A stretch of DNA of 64,000 nucleotides from Brenneria izbisi. GTDB lineage: Bacteria > Pseudomonadota > Gammaproteobacteria > Enterobacterales > Enterobacteriaceae. The notes under the pieces are model-generated. The model was given only the letters and a program-made list of their open reading frames with translations, was not told the DNA's origin and did not search any database. Positions within the stretch are counted from its first letter, which is position 1, and each line of letters opens with the position of its first letter. Below are positions 19,317-28,567 of the stretch, piece after piece. The position numbers and the translations under genes were made by a program. The stretch is taken from assembly GCF_025840185.1 (NCBI RefSeq), contig NZ_JAMPJU010000003.1, positions 248,001-312,000 on the forward strand, written 5' to 3'.

Positions 19317-20081
19317 ATGACGAAATGGGGGGCGCTGGCCTTGTTGCTGATAGCCGGGAGCGTGAGGGCTGAGTCTCATCTGGAGAAGGTGCAGCAGACT
19401 GGCGTACTGAATGTTTGCGCCACCGGCGATTATAAACCCTATACCTTTCTCCGTGACGAGGGCGATTACGAGGGAATTGATGTTGCCATGGCGGGATCGT
19501 TGGCAAAAAGTCTGGGGGCCAGGGTGAATTTTGTGCCGACAACCTGGAAAACCTTGATGTCTGATTTTCTGACGGATAAATGCGATATTGCGATGGGCGG
19601 TATTTCCGTTACGCTGGCGCGTCAGAAAAAAGTGTTTTTCACCAATACGCTGGATGTGGATGGAAAAATCCCGCTGGCGCGATGCGAGAATAAAGATAAA
19701 TACCAAACCATTGAGCAACTTAATCGACCATCTGTGCGCTTAATTGAACCGGCTGGCGGTACTAATGAAGCGTTTGTTCACGCTTATCTGCCGCAAGCGA
19801 AGCTAATGTTGCATGATAACGTGACTATCTTTCAGCAATTGGTGGATAAGAAGGCGGATGTAATGATTACCGATGCCTCGGAAGCCTTGTTTCAGCAGAA
19901 GCATCACCCGGAACTCTGTGCGATCAACCCGGAAAAACCGTTACAGTATGGGGAAAAAGCGTATATGTTGCCGCAGGATGACATGATCTGGAAGCTGTAT
20001 GTGGATCAGTGGTTGCACTTGACCAAGGCCAGCGGCGCATACCAGAAGATAGTCGGCGAGTGGTTAGCCGTCGGGCGGTAA
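19317..20081 (+). CDS. pheC: Periplasmic cyclohexadienyl (arogenate/prephenate) dehydratase, PheC-like
   Basis: Periplasmic protein of 254 residues with the type II solute-binding fold. The signal peptide is about 1-18 (cut after VRA). It resembles Pseudomonas PheC, which turns arogenate to phenylalanine and prephenate to phenylpyruvate: NVCATGDYKPYTFLR, VPTTWKTLMSDF, DIAMGGISVTLARQ, PAGGTNEAF, NVTIFQQLVDKKAD, DASEALFQQ and YVDQWLH all fit. AAGGGG precedes the ATG. It could instead be an amino acid ABC binding protein, but no permease or ATPase is nearby and the TyrB neighbour supports the enzyme. Confidence 0.8.
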   Translation: MTKWGALALLLIAGSVRAESHLEKVQQTGVLNVCATGDYKPYTFLRDEGDYEGIDVAMAGSLAKSLGARVNFVPTTWKTLMSDFLTDKCDIAMGGISVTLARQKKVFFTNTLDVDGKIPLARCENKDKYQTIEQLNRPSVRLIEPAGGTNEAFVHAYLPQAKLMLHDNVTIFQQLVDKKADVMITDASEALFQQKHHPELCAINPEKPLQYGEKAYMLPQDDMIWKLYVDQWLHLTKASGAYQKIVGEWLAVGR

Positions 20082-20092
20082 TGTTGTCAGGC

Positions 20093-20118
20093 AAAGGAAG
20101 CGTGCTGGCGCTTCCTTT
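20093..20118. terminator. Terminator between pheC and alr
   Basis: A 10-bp perfect stem (AAAGGAAGCG / CGCTTCCTTT) with a 6-nt loop between convergent genes; the A/T-rich base lets it work in either direction. Confidence 0.75.
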
Positions 20119-20168
20119 CACATTAGCCGCAGAGTACGGTTTAACTGTCACAATGGAACTATCACGAT

Positions 20169-21248
20169 TTAACTCTCAATGTATTCCAGTCGGGCGCGCT
20201 GTGTCAGGCGGGTAATCAACTCGTAAGCGCTGACGCCGGTATGGGCGGCGATTTTCTCTACCGGCAGAACGGCGCCCCACAGGATAACGTCATCGCCCAC
20301 CTGATCTTGCGCATCGGGGCCAAGATCGACAGTGATCATGTCCATGGAAACCCGCCCGGACAGGGGAACTTCACGTCCGTTGATCCACACCGGCGTGCCG
20401 GCTGGCGCGCAGCGCGGATAACCATCACCGTAACCGATAGCCACCACGCCCAGTCGCGTATCGTGCGGACTGCTCCAGGTGCCGCCATAGCCGACGGCTT
20501 CCCCGGTTTTGTGCTCACGTACGGCGATCAGGTGCGACGTCAAGGTCATGGCGGGTTGTAAGCCGAAATGTGCGGCATATTTATCGTCGAGGGGCGAGAC
20601 GCCATACAGAATGATACCGGGACGAACCTGATCGCGATGCGCCTGCGGCCACAGTAAGATACCGGCGGAGGCGGCGATGGATTGCGCCCCTGGTTTTCCC
20701 TGCGCAAACGCATCAAGGCAGGTCAGTTGACGTTCCGTTATGCCCGATCCCGGTTCATCGGCACGGCAGAAATGACTCATCATGTTCACCGGTTGCACTA
20801 CATTGTGGCATTCGGTCAGCCGTTGCCAAAATACTTCCGCCTGTTCAGGCAGCACGCCGAGGCGATGCATGCCGGTATCGAGTTTCATCCACACGCGGAT
20901 CGGGTGAGGGAGGTTCGCTTGTTCCAGCGCCGTGAGTTGCTCAACGCTATGGATCGCGGTTTCAAGCTGATGGGCCGCCAGCAGGGGAAGGTCGTCGGCG
21001 GAGAAAAACCCTTCAAGCAGCAAGATAGGTTTGGTGATGCCCGCCGCCCGCAGCGTCAGGGCCTCGGTGAGACGCGCGACGCCGTAGCAGTCGGCGTCAT
21101 GAAAAGTCTGGGCCGCTTCAACCAGTCCGTGGCCGTAAGCATTGGCCTTTACCACCGCCACCAGACGGCTTTCAGGGGCCAACTGGCGGATCCGTTGCAG
21201 GTTATGACGCAAAGCACGGCGGTTAATGACGGCAGTTGCCGTTTTCAT
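20169..21248 (-). CDS. alr: Alanine racemase
   Basis: PLP enzyme converting L- to D-alanine for peptidoglycan, 359 residues, cytosolic. The PLP lysine is K34 in [11 protein letters not shown] and the second catalytic base is Y254 in [16 protein letters not shown] and [14 protein letters not shown] are further family motifs. AAGGA precedes the ATG. It follows dnaB on the same strand with a 34-bp gap, as in E. coli. Confidence 0.97.
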   Translation of the reverse strand: MKTATAVINRRALRHNLQRIRQLAPESRLVAVVKANAYGHGLVEAAQTFHDADCYGVARLTEALTLRAAGITKPILLLEGFFSADDLPLLAAHQLETAIHSVEQLTALEQANLPHPIRVWMKLDTGMHRLGVLPEQAEVFWQRLTECHNVVQPVNMMSHFCRADEPGSGITERQLTCLDAFAQGKPGAQSIAASAGILLWPQAHRDQVRPGIILYGVSPLDDKYAAHFGLQPAMTLTSHLIAVREHKTGEAVGYGGTWSSPHDTRLGVVAIGYGDGYPRCAPAGTPVWINGREVPLSGRVSMDMITVDLGPDAQDQVGDDVILWGAVLPVEKIAAHTGVSAYELITRLTQRARLEYIES

Positions 21249-21282
21249 TCTTTAATCCTTAACGCAAGATTATCATTGTGCG

Positions 21283-22689
21283 CTATTCATCATCGTATTG
21301 TGGGCCGGCATAGTTATCAAAGCGCGACCACTGCCCGTTAAAGGTTAAACGTACCGAACCGATCGGGCCGTTACGCTGTTTCCCTAAAATGATTTCCGCA
21401 ATTCCCTTCAGGTCACTGTTTTCATGATAAACCTCATCACGATAGATAAACATTATCAGATCGGCATCCTGCTCGATGGAGCCGGACTCACGCAGGTCGG
21501 AGTTTACCGGCCGTTTATCCGCGCGTTGTTCCAGGCTTCGGTTAAGCTGGGACAGCGCGACAACAGGAACTTGCAATTCTTTTGCCAATGCTTTGAGCGA
21601 ACGGGATATTTCTGCAATTTCCAGGGTGCGGTTGTCCGACAGGGACGGCACGCGCATTAATTGCAGGTAGTCGATCATAATCAGGCTCAGGCCGTCATGT
21701 TCGCGGAAGACTCGACGGGCGCGGGAGCGAACTTCCGTTGGCGTCAGGCCGGACGAGTCATCAATGTACATATTGCGTTTTTCCAGCAGAAGTCCCATGG
21801 TGCTGGAAATACGCGCCCAGTCTTCATCATCCAGTTGACCGGTACGAATGCGGGTTTGATCGACGCGGGACAGTGACGCCAGCATACGCATCATGATCTG
21901 TTCGCCGGGCATCTCCAGACTGAAAATCAGCACCGGTTTATCCTGCATCATGGCGGCGTTTTCACACAGGTTCATGGCGAAAGTGGTTTTCCCCATCGAA
22001 GGACGCGCCGCGACGATAATCAGATCCGATTTCTGCAAACCGGCGGTTTTCTTGTCCAGATCCTGATAGCCGGTGGACACGCCGGTGACGCCGTCATGGG
22101 GACGCTGGTAAAGCTGCTCGATACGGGAAACGGTATCTTCCAGAATGCGGTCGATGCTTTTCGGACCTTCATCTTTACTGGCGCGATTTTCGGCGATCTG
22201 GAAAACACGGGATTCCGCTAGATCGAGGAGGTCTTCGCTGCTGCGCCCTTGCGGATCGTAACCCGCGTCGGCAATTTCATTGGCGACGGCAATCATCTCC
22301 CGCACTACGGCGCGCTCTCGCACAATATCGGCGTAGGCGCCGATATTAGCGGCGCTGGGCGTATTTTTCGCCAGTTCCGCGAGATAGGCGAAACCGCCGG
22401 CCGATTCCAGATCGCCTTTCTGTTCCAGCGATTCAGACAGCGTGATCAGGTCGATTGGTCGGTTCATTTCCAACAGACGCTGCATTTCGGTGAAGATCAG
22501 ACGGTGGGCGCGATTATAGAAATCGTTGGCGACAACCCGTTCCGCCACATTATCCCAGCGCTCATTATCGAGCATCAGTCCACCCAATACCGATTGTTCC
22601 GCTTCCAATGAGTGTGGCGGAAGCTTCAACCCTTCCATTTGGCGGTCACGGGGTTGATTCGATTTATTGGTTGGTCTTTTTTCTGCCAT
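21283..22689 (-). CDS. dnaB: Replicative DNA helicase
   Basis: Hexameric 5'-3' helicase of the replication fork, 468 residues. The N-terminal domain begins at LKLPPHSLEAEQSVLGGLM. The RecA-like domain carries Walker A (ARPSMGKTTFAMN), Walker B (LIMIDYLQLM), the loop SDLRESGSIEQDADLIMFIYR and the arginine-finger region near GKQRNGP. No intein interrupts the Walker motif. It is upstream of alr and divergent from qorA. Confidence 0.98.
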   Translation of the reverse strand: MAEKRPTNKSNQPRDRQMEGLKLPPHSLEAEQSVLGGLMLDNERWDNVAERVVANDFYNRAHRLIFTEMQRLLEMNRPIDLITLSESLEQKGDLESAGGFAYLAELAKNTPSAANIGAYADIVRERAVVREMIAVANEIADAGYDPQGRSSEDLLDLAESRVFQIAENRASKDEGPKSIDRILEDTVSRIEQLYQRPHDGVTGVSTGYQDLDKKTAGLQKSDLIIVAARPSMGKTTFAMNLCENAAMMQDKPVLIFSLEMPGEQIMMRMLASLSRVDQTRIRTGQLDDEDWARISSTMGLLLEKRNMYIDDSSGLTPTEVRSRARRVFREHDGLSLIMIDYLQLMRVPSLSDNRTLEIAEISRSLKALAKELQVPVVALSQLNRSLEQRADKRPVNSDLRESGSIEQDADLIMFIYRDEVYHENSDLKGIAEIILGKQRNGPIGSVRLTFNGQWSRFDNYAGPQYDDE

Positions 22690-22816
22690 GAAGGGAGTTC
22701 TTTACCGGTTGATTTGTCATTGGTTAAGGGGGCATTGTATATCTGAACGCATGAAATGACACACTGCAATACGTATTATAGTGAGACAACGAATCCGTCA
22801 CGGTTAAGGAGATAAC

Positions 22817-23806
22817 ATGGCAAAACGTGTTCAGTTCAAGGCCTACGGCGGGCCAGAGGTGCTGCAATATGACGATTTCACGCCCAGTGAACCGGCAGCG
22901 GGCGAAGTTCAGGTGGAAAACCGCGCCATAGGGGTCAATTTCATCGACACCTACATTCGCAGCGGCTTGTATCCGGTGCCGGATTTACCTTCTGGGTTGG
23001 GTACGGAAGCGGCGGGCGTGGTAACCAAAGTCGGCGCTGGCGTCAGTACGCTTAAAGTCGGCGATCGCGTGGTTTACGCGCAGTCAGGATTGGGCGCCTA
23101 CAGCGAGGTGCATAATGTCGCCGAGCCGCGCGTCGCTCTCCTGCCGGATGCCATCAGCTTCGAGCAGGCCGCCGCGTCTTTCCTGAAAGGATTGACGGTG
23201 TACTATTTGTTGCGTCAGACCTATGAAATCAAACCCAATGAAATTTTCCTGTTCCATGCGGCGGCCGGCGGCGTGGGACTGATTGCCTGCCAGTGGGCGC
23301 AAGCGCTGGGCGCTAAATTGATTGGTACGGTGGGTTCCGATGAAAAAGCGCGGCGGGCGAAACAGGCTGGCGCCTGGGCAACGATTAACTACAGTACGGA
23401 AAATATCGCCCAGCGCGTTGCTGAACTCACCGACGGCAACAAGGTTGCGGTAGTGTATGATTCGGTCGGTAAAGCGACCTGGGAAGCGTCGCTGGACAGC
23501 TTGCGCCGCCGCGGACTAATGGTCAGCTTCGGCAATGCGTCGGGGCCGGTAACCGGCGTCAATTTGGGGATCCTCAATCAGAAAGGTTCGCTGTACGTGA
23601 CGCGTCCATCGCTGTTTGGCTATGTCACGGATCGTGCTGAACTGGATCAGGCGAGCAATGAATTGTTCTCGTTGTTAGCCAGCGGCGCCATCAAGGTGGA
23701 TGTGCCGCCTGAACAAGTGTTTGCGCTGTCCGATGCGCAAGGCGCGCATCAGGCGCTGGAAAGCCGCCGTACACAGGGTTCCTGTTTATTGATTCCGGGG
23801 CGGTAA
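22817..23806 (+). CDS. qorA: NADPH:quinone oxidoreductase
   Basis: Cytosolic zinc-independent medium-chain dehydrogenase of 329 residues that reduces quinones by one electron using NADPH. Motifs include the GroES-like half (IGVNFIDTYIRSGLYP), GLGTEAAGVV and the cofactor loop HAAAGGVGLIACQWA. AAGGAG precedes the ATG. It is divergent from dnaB as in E. coli and followed by a terminator. Confidence 0.95.
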   Translation: MAKRVQFKAYGGPEVLQYDDFTPSEPAAGEVQVENRAIGVNFIDTYIRSGLYPVPDLPSGLGTEAAGVVTKVGAGVSTLKVGDRVVYAQSGLGAYSEVHNVAEPRVALLPDAISFEQAAASFLKGLTVYYLLRQTYEIKPNEIFLFHAAAGGVGLIACQWAQALGAKLIGTVGSDEKARRAKQAGAWATINYSTENIAQRVAELTDGNKVAVVYDSVGKATWEASLDSLRRRGLMVSFGNASGPVTGVNLGILNQKGSLYVTRPSLFGYVTDRAELDQASNELFSLLASGAIKVDVPPEQVFALSDAQGAHQALESRRTQGSCLLIPGR

Positions 23807-23831
23807 TGCGTCGCCGCCTCTGAAAAAGCAG

Positions 23832-23855
23832 AAGGCCCCCCAATGGGAGGCCTTT
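23832..23855 (+). terminator. qorA terminator
   Basis: Stem AAGGCC / GGCCTT extended by CCC/GGG over one mismatch, 26 bp after the qorA stop, with T residues at the end. Confidence 0.6.
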
Positions 23856-23924
23856 GCCGTTTTCGCCAATTTCATCAGGCCGTATGTAGGGTACAGCGGG
23901 ATAGTCGTCTGGAGGTGTCACTGC

Positions 23925-24137
23925 GTGACTATTATTTTTCCTGACGATGATGAAATCGTGTTGTCCATTGCCCTTAATTATTTGTTTTTTATCGGATGTT
24001 TTCCTGATAATAATAAAATCGGGCGCCAGGCAAGATGGACAACTGGTCGTGGCGATATCCTAGCAGCAGCGATCGGAAAAAAATATCTGCTGGCGCACAG
24101 TTTTGCATTAAAGGCGGTTTTGCTTCCCTATGCATAA
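23925..24137 (+). CDS. Hypothetical 70-residue frame, doubtful
   Basis: The 350-bp gap between qorA and pspG holds one frame with a plausible start: GTG at 23925 with GGAGG 9 bp upstream. The product contains FPDDDEIV and, 23 residues later, FPDNNKIG, matching an imperfect direct repeat of about 24 bp (23936-23960 and 23998-24022). No family is recognised and the C-terminus runs to the edge of pspG. It may be noncoding repeat DNA. Confidence 0.2.
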   Translation: MTIIFPDDDEIVLSIALNYLFFIGCFPDNNKIGRQARWTTGRGDILAAAIGKKYLLAHSFALKAVLLPYA

Positions 24138-24159
24138 TGCAGTCTGTGCGCTTGCTGGC

Positions 24160-24432
24160 TTACCACTCGTTACTTCTGCGGTTGCGATAAGCATATTTAC
24201 GGTACATGTCGCGGTGCGAATTATATGCCGGTTTACGCTGCCACCGGCGCCACAGCCATACCGCCGCTACCGCCAGCAGCAACCACGGCAGGACTTCAAT
24301 CGCCATGACAAACAGTCCGCCAATCAGCATAAAAAGAGAAGCGACAAACAATGCCGCGATAACACCTAACAGCGATACGCCTGTCACCATCAGCATGATA
24401 AAAAAGCCTATAACGAAGAAAATCTCCAACAT
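24160..24432 (-). CDS. pspG: Phage shock protein G
   Basis: Small inner-membrane protein of the phage shock response, 90 residues. Two hydrophobic stretches (about 2-26 and 28-62) begin MLEIFFVIGFFIMLMVTGVS and contain PWLLLAVAAVWLW, followed by a basic tail. E. coli PspG is 80 residues; the C-tail here is longer. The gene lies between dusA and qorA as in E. coli and is preceded by a recognisable sigma-54 promoter, which implies control by PspF. Confidence 0.93.
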   Translation of the reverse strand: MLEIFFVIGFFIMLMVTGVSLLGVIAALFVASLFMLIGGLFVMAIEVLPWLLLAVAAVWLWRRWQRKPAYNSHRDMYRKYAYRNRRSNEW

Positions 24433-24548
24433 GGTGTGCTCCCGTAGCCGCGAAATCTTTTTTTGAACGCTAAGAATAAAAGGCCGCAGTGATGAATGCG
24501 GTTGTTAAGAACGCGATGACCGATATCGTTTTGCGTCTCAGGGAGAGT

Positions 24549-24564
24549 TACAAGAATCGTGCCA
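24549..24564 (-). promoter_or_regulatory. Sigma-54 promoter of pspG
   Basis: On the minus strand TGGCACGATTCTTGTA matches the -24/-12 consensus TGGCACR-N4-TTGCW except for T in place of C. It lies about 120 bp upstream of the pspG start, consistent with RpoN/PspF control known for psp genes. Confidence 0.8.
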
Positions 24565-24569
24565 GAATG

Positions 24570-24602
24570 CGTCACTGATAAGTTATTGATTTATCAGTGA
24601 CG
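24570..24602. repeat. 12-bp inverted repeat between dusA and the pspG promoter
   Basis: CGTCACTGATAA and its exact complement flank a 9-nt spacer. It is just downstream of dusA and directly upstream of the pspG -24 element. There is no T tract in the dusA direction, so besides a terminator it could be an activator or IHF-related site. Confidence 0.6.
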
Positions 24603-24654
24603 TAAAAAAGTTGTCGGTGAGATGTTGGTTAAAAGGACTAACTCTTGGTCTTTT

Positions 24655-25671
24655 TCAACGGGCGGAGTGGCGAACCCATGTCAGCGCTCGCTCGACCACG
24701 GCGGCATCCGCCCCTGGTTTATGCGCATTTTCACTCAGGTAACGCCGCCACTGGCGCGCGCCCGGCACCCCCTGAAACAGACCGAGCATATGACGGGTTA
24801 TATGCCCTAATGCCGCGCCGTTCGAAAGCTCGCGTTCAATGTAGGGATACATGGATTCTACCACGTCCACGATATTCGGGCTGGCCGCCGGTTCGCCGAA
24901 CAGTTCGTGATCCACGTGCGCCAGAATGCCGGGGTTTTGGTAAGCCTCACGTCCCACCATAACGCCATCGAGATAGTGCAGATGCGTTTTCGCCTCCGCC
25001 AGCGTTTTGATGCCGCCGTTGATGGCGATCGTCAGCGCGGGAAAATCACGTTTAAGCTGGTAAACGCGCGGGTAATCCAGCGGTGGGATTTCGCGGTTTT
25101 CTTTTGGGCTCAACCCAGACAGCCAGGCTTTGCGGGCATGGACAATAAACGTATCGCAACCACCGAGATCGGCCACGGTGTGGATAAAATCGCACAGGAA
25201 TGCATAGCTGTCCTGATGGTCGATACCAATACGCGTTTTTACCGTAACCGGGATCGATACCCGATCTTTCATCGCCTTGATGCAGTCAGCCACCAACGCT
25301 GCTTCTCCCATCAGACAGGCGCCGAAACGACCGTTTTGCACCCGATCGGACGGGCAACCGACGTTCAGATTCACCTCATCATAACCGCGCTGTTCGGCCA
25401 GAAGCGCACAGTGCGCCAGCGCCGCCGGGTCGCTGCCGCCCAGTTGCAATGCCAGCGGATGTTCTTCCTCGCTATAAGCCAGATAGTCGCCTTTGCCATG
25501 AATAATGGCGCCCGTGGTGACCATTTCGCTATACAGCAGGGTATGACGGCTCAACTGGCGGAGAAAATAACGGCAATGGCGATCGGTCCAATCGAGCATC
25601 GGCGCAATGGAGAAGCGGCCCAGAGGGAAGGTAGGGCGTGAGTCGTGGCGGGTTTGGCTATATTGTGGCAT
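24655..25671 (-). CDS. dusA: tRNA-dihydrouridine(20/20a) synthase
   Basis: FMN flavoenzyme that reduces uridine in the tRNA D-loop using NADPH, 338 residues from this start. [18 protein letters not shown], the catalytic cysteine in [36 protein letters not shown] and [14 protein letters not shown] identify DusA. The start is uncertain: 25671 (MPQYSQTRH) gives the family length, while in-frame ATGs at 25725 (MTFLPVEK) and 25782 also exist, and none has a clear ribosome site. Confidence 0.95.
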   Translation of the reverse strand: MPQYSQTRHDSRPTFPLGRFSIAPMLDWTDRHCRYFLRQLSRHTLLYSEMVTTGAIIHGKGDYLAYSEEEHPLALQLGGSDPAALAHCALLAEQRGYDEVNLNVGCPSDRVQNGRFGACLMGEAALVADCIKAMKDRVSIPVTVKTRIGIDHQDSYAFLCDFIHTVADLGGCDTFIVHARKAWLSGLSPKENREIPPLDYPRVYQLKRDFPALTIAINGGIKTLAEAKTHLHYLDGVMVGREAYQNPGILAHVDHELFGEPAASPNIVDVVESMYPYIERELSNGAALGHITRHMLGLFQGVPGARQWRRYLSENAHKPGADAAVVERALTWVRHSAR

Positions 25672-25813
25672 GGCGGTTATTTGGGTCAGTGGTTGCGTCA
25701 GTTTCTCCACAGGGAGAAATGTCATAAACGAATGGTGCGCACTATAGCATAAAATGGTTAAGTACCTTGATTTGCTCTGCATCGAACAGGGAGCCTGATG
25801 GTGTTGTCAGAGC

Positions 25814-25841
25814 CATCCTGTAGTTATCATCCTGTAGTTAT
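25814..25841. repeat. Perfect 14-bp tandem duplication
   Basis: CATCCTGTAGTTAT occurs twice head to tail in the spacer between dusA and lysR. It is followed at 25853-25877 by a hairpin (ATACGGCT / AGCCGTAT) that may end lysR transcription. Confidence 0.7.
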
Positions 25842-25893
25842 AGCCCGCCTTTATACGGCTCAACCAGTAAGCCGTATCATTACTGTATTCGCC

Positions 25894-26820
25894 TCATCGC
25901 TGCTGTAGCGCTTGCTGTAAACGCAATGGGACGCCAGCGGCATACTGCTTAAGTTGATGAACAAACGTATCCACCAGCGCCGAGGCAGGGCGATGCAACG
26001 GGCGAATCAAGCTGACGGTGAAAGGGACATCAATACTGAAAGGACGCACGGCAATACCGGAAGCGGCGTAATCCAGCGCGGTCAGCGGATTGACAATCGA
26101 GAGGCCGAGGCCAGCGCGTACCATGGCGCAGACCGAGGCAGCGTTGTGTGTTTCCAGCACCATCCGGCGCGTTATGTTTTGTTCCTGAAACAGTTTATCC
26201 AGCAATTGGCGATAGCTGTCGGCGCTGGACAGGCTGATAAAGGGTTCGCCGGTAAAATCGGCTGGCGTCAGCACGGTTTTTGCCGCCAGAGTATGTGCGG
26301 CGGGCAGTACGCAGACTTCGTTGAGCAACATTAATGTTTGTCGCTCTGTACCGGCAGGCGTTATGTTGGTTTCCGTCAGCCCCAGATCGTGTCGTTGAGC
26401 GGAAAGCCACTCTTCGAGCAGCGGCGACTCTTGTGGAATGATGTGCAGGCTAAGTTGAGGATAACGGGTCAGCAGCGGTTTGCACACCTCAGGCAGCAGC
26501 GATTGGGAAAATACCGGCAGACAGGCGATCGAAAGCTGTGCTTGCTGAAAACGGCGGATATCGTTGGCGGCGTTGATAATTCTGTCCAGCCCGTAGTAAG
26601 AGCGCTGCACTTCTTCAAATAATTGTAATCCTTGTGCCGTGGGATAAAGCCGCCCCCGTACTCGCTCAAACAGGGTCATTTGAATCAGTTTTTCAAACCG
26701 CGCCAACTCCCGGCTGACCGTCGGCTGCGAGGTGTTCAACAATGCTGCCGCTTCCGTCAGATTGCCGGAAGTCATGACCGCATGGAAAATCTCAATGTGT
26801 CGCAGTGATATCGCCGCCAT
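25894..26820 (-). CDS. lysR: LysR, transcriptional activator of lysA
   Basis: LysR-type regulator of 308 residues that activates lysA, with diaminopimelate as inducer and lysine opposing it in E. coli. The winged helix-turn-helix (about 1-60) reads LRHIEIFHAVMTSGNLTEAA and TSQPTVSRELARFEK. The effector domain contains QESPLLEEWLSAQRHDLGL and SAVCAMVRAGLG-like residues. The start at 26820 (MAAISLRH) follows GAGGAC and matches the E. coli N-terminus. It is divergent from lysA across 143 bp. Confidence 0.96.
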   Translation of the reverse strand: MAAISLRHIEIFHAVMTSGNLTEAAALLNTSQPTVSRELARFEKLIQMTLFERVRGRLYPTAQGLQLFEEVQRSYYGLDRIINAANDIRRFQQAQLSIACLPVFSQSLLPEVCKPLLTRYPQLSLHIIPQESPLLEEWLSAQRHDLGLTETNITPAGTERQTLMLLNEVCVLPAAHTLAAKTVLTPADFTGEPFISLSSADSYRQLLDKLFQEQNITRRMVLETHNAASVCAMVRAGLGLSIVNPLTALDYAASGIAVRPFSIDVPFTVSLIRPLHRPASALVDTFVHQLKQYAAGVPLRLQQALQQR

Positions 26821-26963
26821 GTCGTCCTCATTAGCCACCTGCCTTAATCCATATCATAAATGAATAGACTCTGCTTAAAACGATATTTGTTTATCATTAT
26901 GGTCATTTTTATAGTGGGGATCGGTCATTTCAAACGCTTTATGAATAATGGGTAATTTATATC

Positions 26964-28226
26964 ATGCCACACGATCTCAACGACATGACGCACGCACTGA
27001 ATACAGCAAGCCTGCGTGAACTTCCCGCTCGTTTTGGCTGCCCGGTTTGGGCGTATGATGCGCAAACCATCATTGATCGCATCGCGCAATTGCGTCAGTT
27101 CGATACCATTCGTTTTGCACAGAAAGCCTGCTCCAATACGCATATTCTGCGTCTGATGCGTCAACAAGGGGTGAAAGTGGATTCGGTTTCGCTGGGGGAA
27201 ATCGAGCGTGCGCTGGCGGCCGGTTTTGTGCCGGGGACCGAGGCGCATGAGATCGTGTTTACTGCCGATCTGCTTGATCGTCAGACATTACAGCGGGTTG
27301 CGGCGTTAACTATCCCGGTTAACGCCGGTTCGGTGGATATGCTGGAGCAGTTGGGCAGTCAGTCGCCGGGGCATCCGGTCTGGTTGCGCGTGAATCCCGG
27401 TTTCGGTCACGGTCATAGTCAGAAAACCAACACCGGCGGCGAAAACAGCAAGCACGGCATCTGGTTCGGCGATCTGCCGTTGGCGCTGGCGCATATCCAG
27501 CGCTATCAGTTAAAACTGGTGGGGATCCATATGCACATTGGCTCCGGTGTGGACTATGGCCATCTGGAGCAGGTATGCGACGCGATGGTACAACAGGTTA
27601 TCTCACTGGATCAGGATCTTCAGGCGATTTCTGCGGGCGGCGGATTATCGATCCCGTATCGTAAGGGCGAAGAGGCGATCGATACTAAGCACTATTTCAG
27701 TCTATGGAATGCGGCGCGTGAAAAAATTGCCGCTCATCTGGGTCATCAGGTGACGCTGGAAATCGAGCCAGGCCGTTTTCTGGTGGCGGAATCGGGCGTG
27801 CTGGTGGCTGAAGTTCGCGCGGTGAAAGAAATGGGGCGCCGTCACTTTGTTCTGGTTGATGCAGGATTTAACGATCTGATGCGTCCGGCAATGTATGGCA
27901 GCTATCATCACATATCCTTGCTGGCGGGAGATGGCCGCGATCTCAGTCAGGCTACGCTGCGCGACAGCGTGATTGGCGGGCCGCTGTGTGAATCCGGGGA
28001 CGTATTTACCCAGCAGGCAGGCGGCGGCGTGGAAACCATCGCGTTGCCGGATGCGCAAGTGGGGGATTATCTGGTATTCCACGATACCGGCGCCTATGGC
28101 GCCTCAATGTCCTCCAATTACAACAGCCGACCACTGCTGCCGGAAGTGTTGTTTGAAAATGGCGAACCGCGGCTGATTCGCCGCCGTCAGACGCTGGAAG
28201 AATTGCTGGCGCTGGAGTCGATCTAA
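26964..28226 (+). CDS. lysA: Diaminopimelate decarboxylase
   Basis: PLP enzyme for the last step of lysine synthesis, 420 residues, cytosolic. The PLP lysine is K54 in RFAQKACSN. HMHIGSGVDY, SAGGGLS, EIEPGRFLV and the cross-subunit cysteine in GPLCESGDVF are intact. GGGTAA precedes the ATG. Divergent transcription from lysR fits direct activation. In E. coli the next gene is galR; here an AT-rich Hcp cassette follows instead. Confidence 0.97.
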   Translation: MPHDLNDMTHALNTASLRELPARFGCPVWAYDAQTIIDRIAQLRQFDTIRFAQKACSNTHILRLMRQQGVKVDSVSLGEIERALAAGFVPGTEAHEIVFTADLLDRQTLQRVAALTIPVNAGSVDMLEQLGSQSPGHPVWLRVNPGFGHGHSQKTNTGGENSKHGIWFGDLPLALAHIQRYQLKLVGIHMHIGSGVDYGHLEQVCDAMVQQVISLDQDLQAISAGGGLSIPYRKGEEAIDTKHYFSLWNAAREKIAAHLGHQVTLEIEPGRFLVAESGVLVAEVRAVKEMGRRHFVLVDAGFNDLMRPAMYGSYHHISLLAGDGRDLSQATLRDSVIGGPLCESGDVFTQQAGGGVETIALPDAQVGDYLVFHDTGAYGASMSSNYNSRPLLPEVLFENGEPRLIRRRQTLEELLALESI

Positions 28227-28241
28227 TTGGGATGATTTGCG

Positions 28242-28270
28242 GGAGGCGTCGGTTGATGCCTCCTTTATTT
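28242..28270 (+). terminator. lysA terminator
   Basis: Stem GGAGGC / GCCTCC with a 10-nt loop followed by TTTATTT, 15 bp after the lysA stop. Confidence 0.75.
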
Positions 28271-28567
28271 AATATTTGGCTTTTCTGTATCTGGGTACTC
28301 AGAATAAATTATTCGATTTCTCCCTTTAATGATGTGGGGATTAGATAATGAATTTTCATAAAAAACAATGATATAAACATAGAGTTGATACATGTTTTTT
28401 ACAAGGTTATATAACATGATTTCAATTTTAATGATAATAATTTCATATAAATCTATTTATTTATAAGAAAAAATTGACGGTTCTGTTTTATGCTGAAATA
28501 ATAATTTCTCACTCTCTTTTTTGTAGGGGTTAATGTTTTTTTATATATAACATGGAGTGTTTTATAT
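28271..28567. other. AT-rich leader region of the Hcp cassette
   Basis: About 300 bp of very AT-rich DNA with no gene. It marks the left edge of the accessory cassette. A TTGACG box occurs near 28475 but a well-spaced -10 was not settled. Such composition is typical of H-NS-silenced acquired DNA. Confidence 0.5.
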
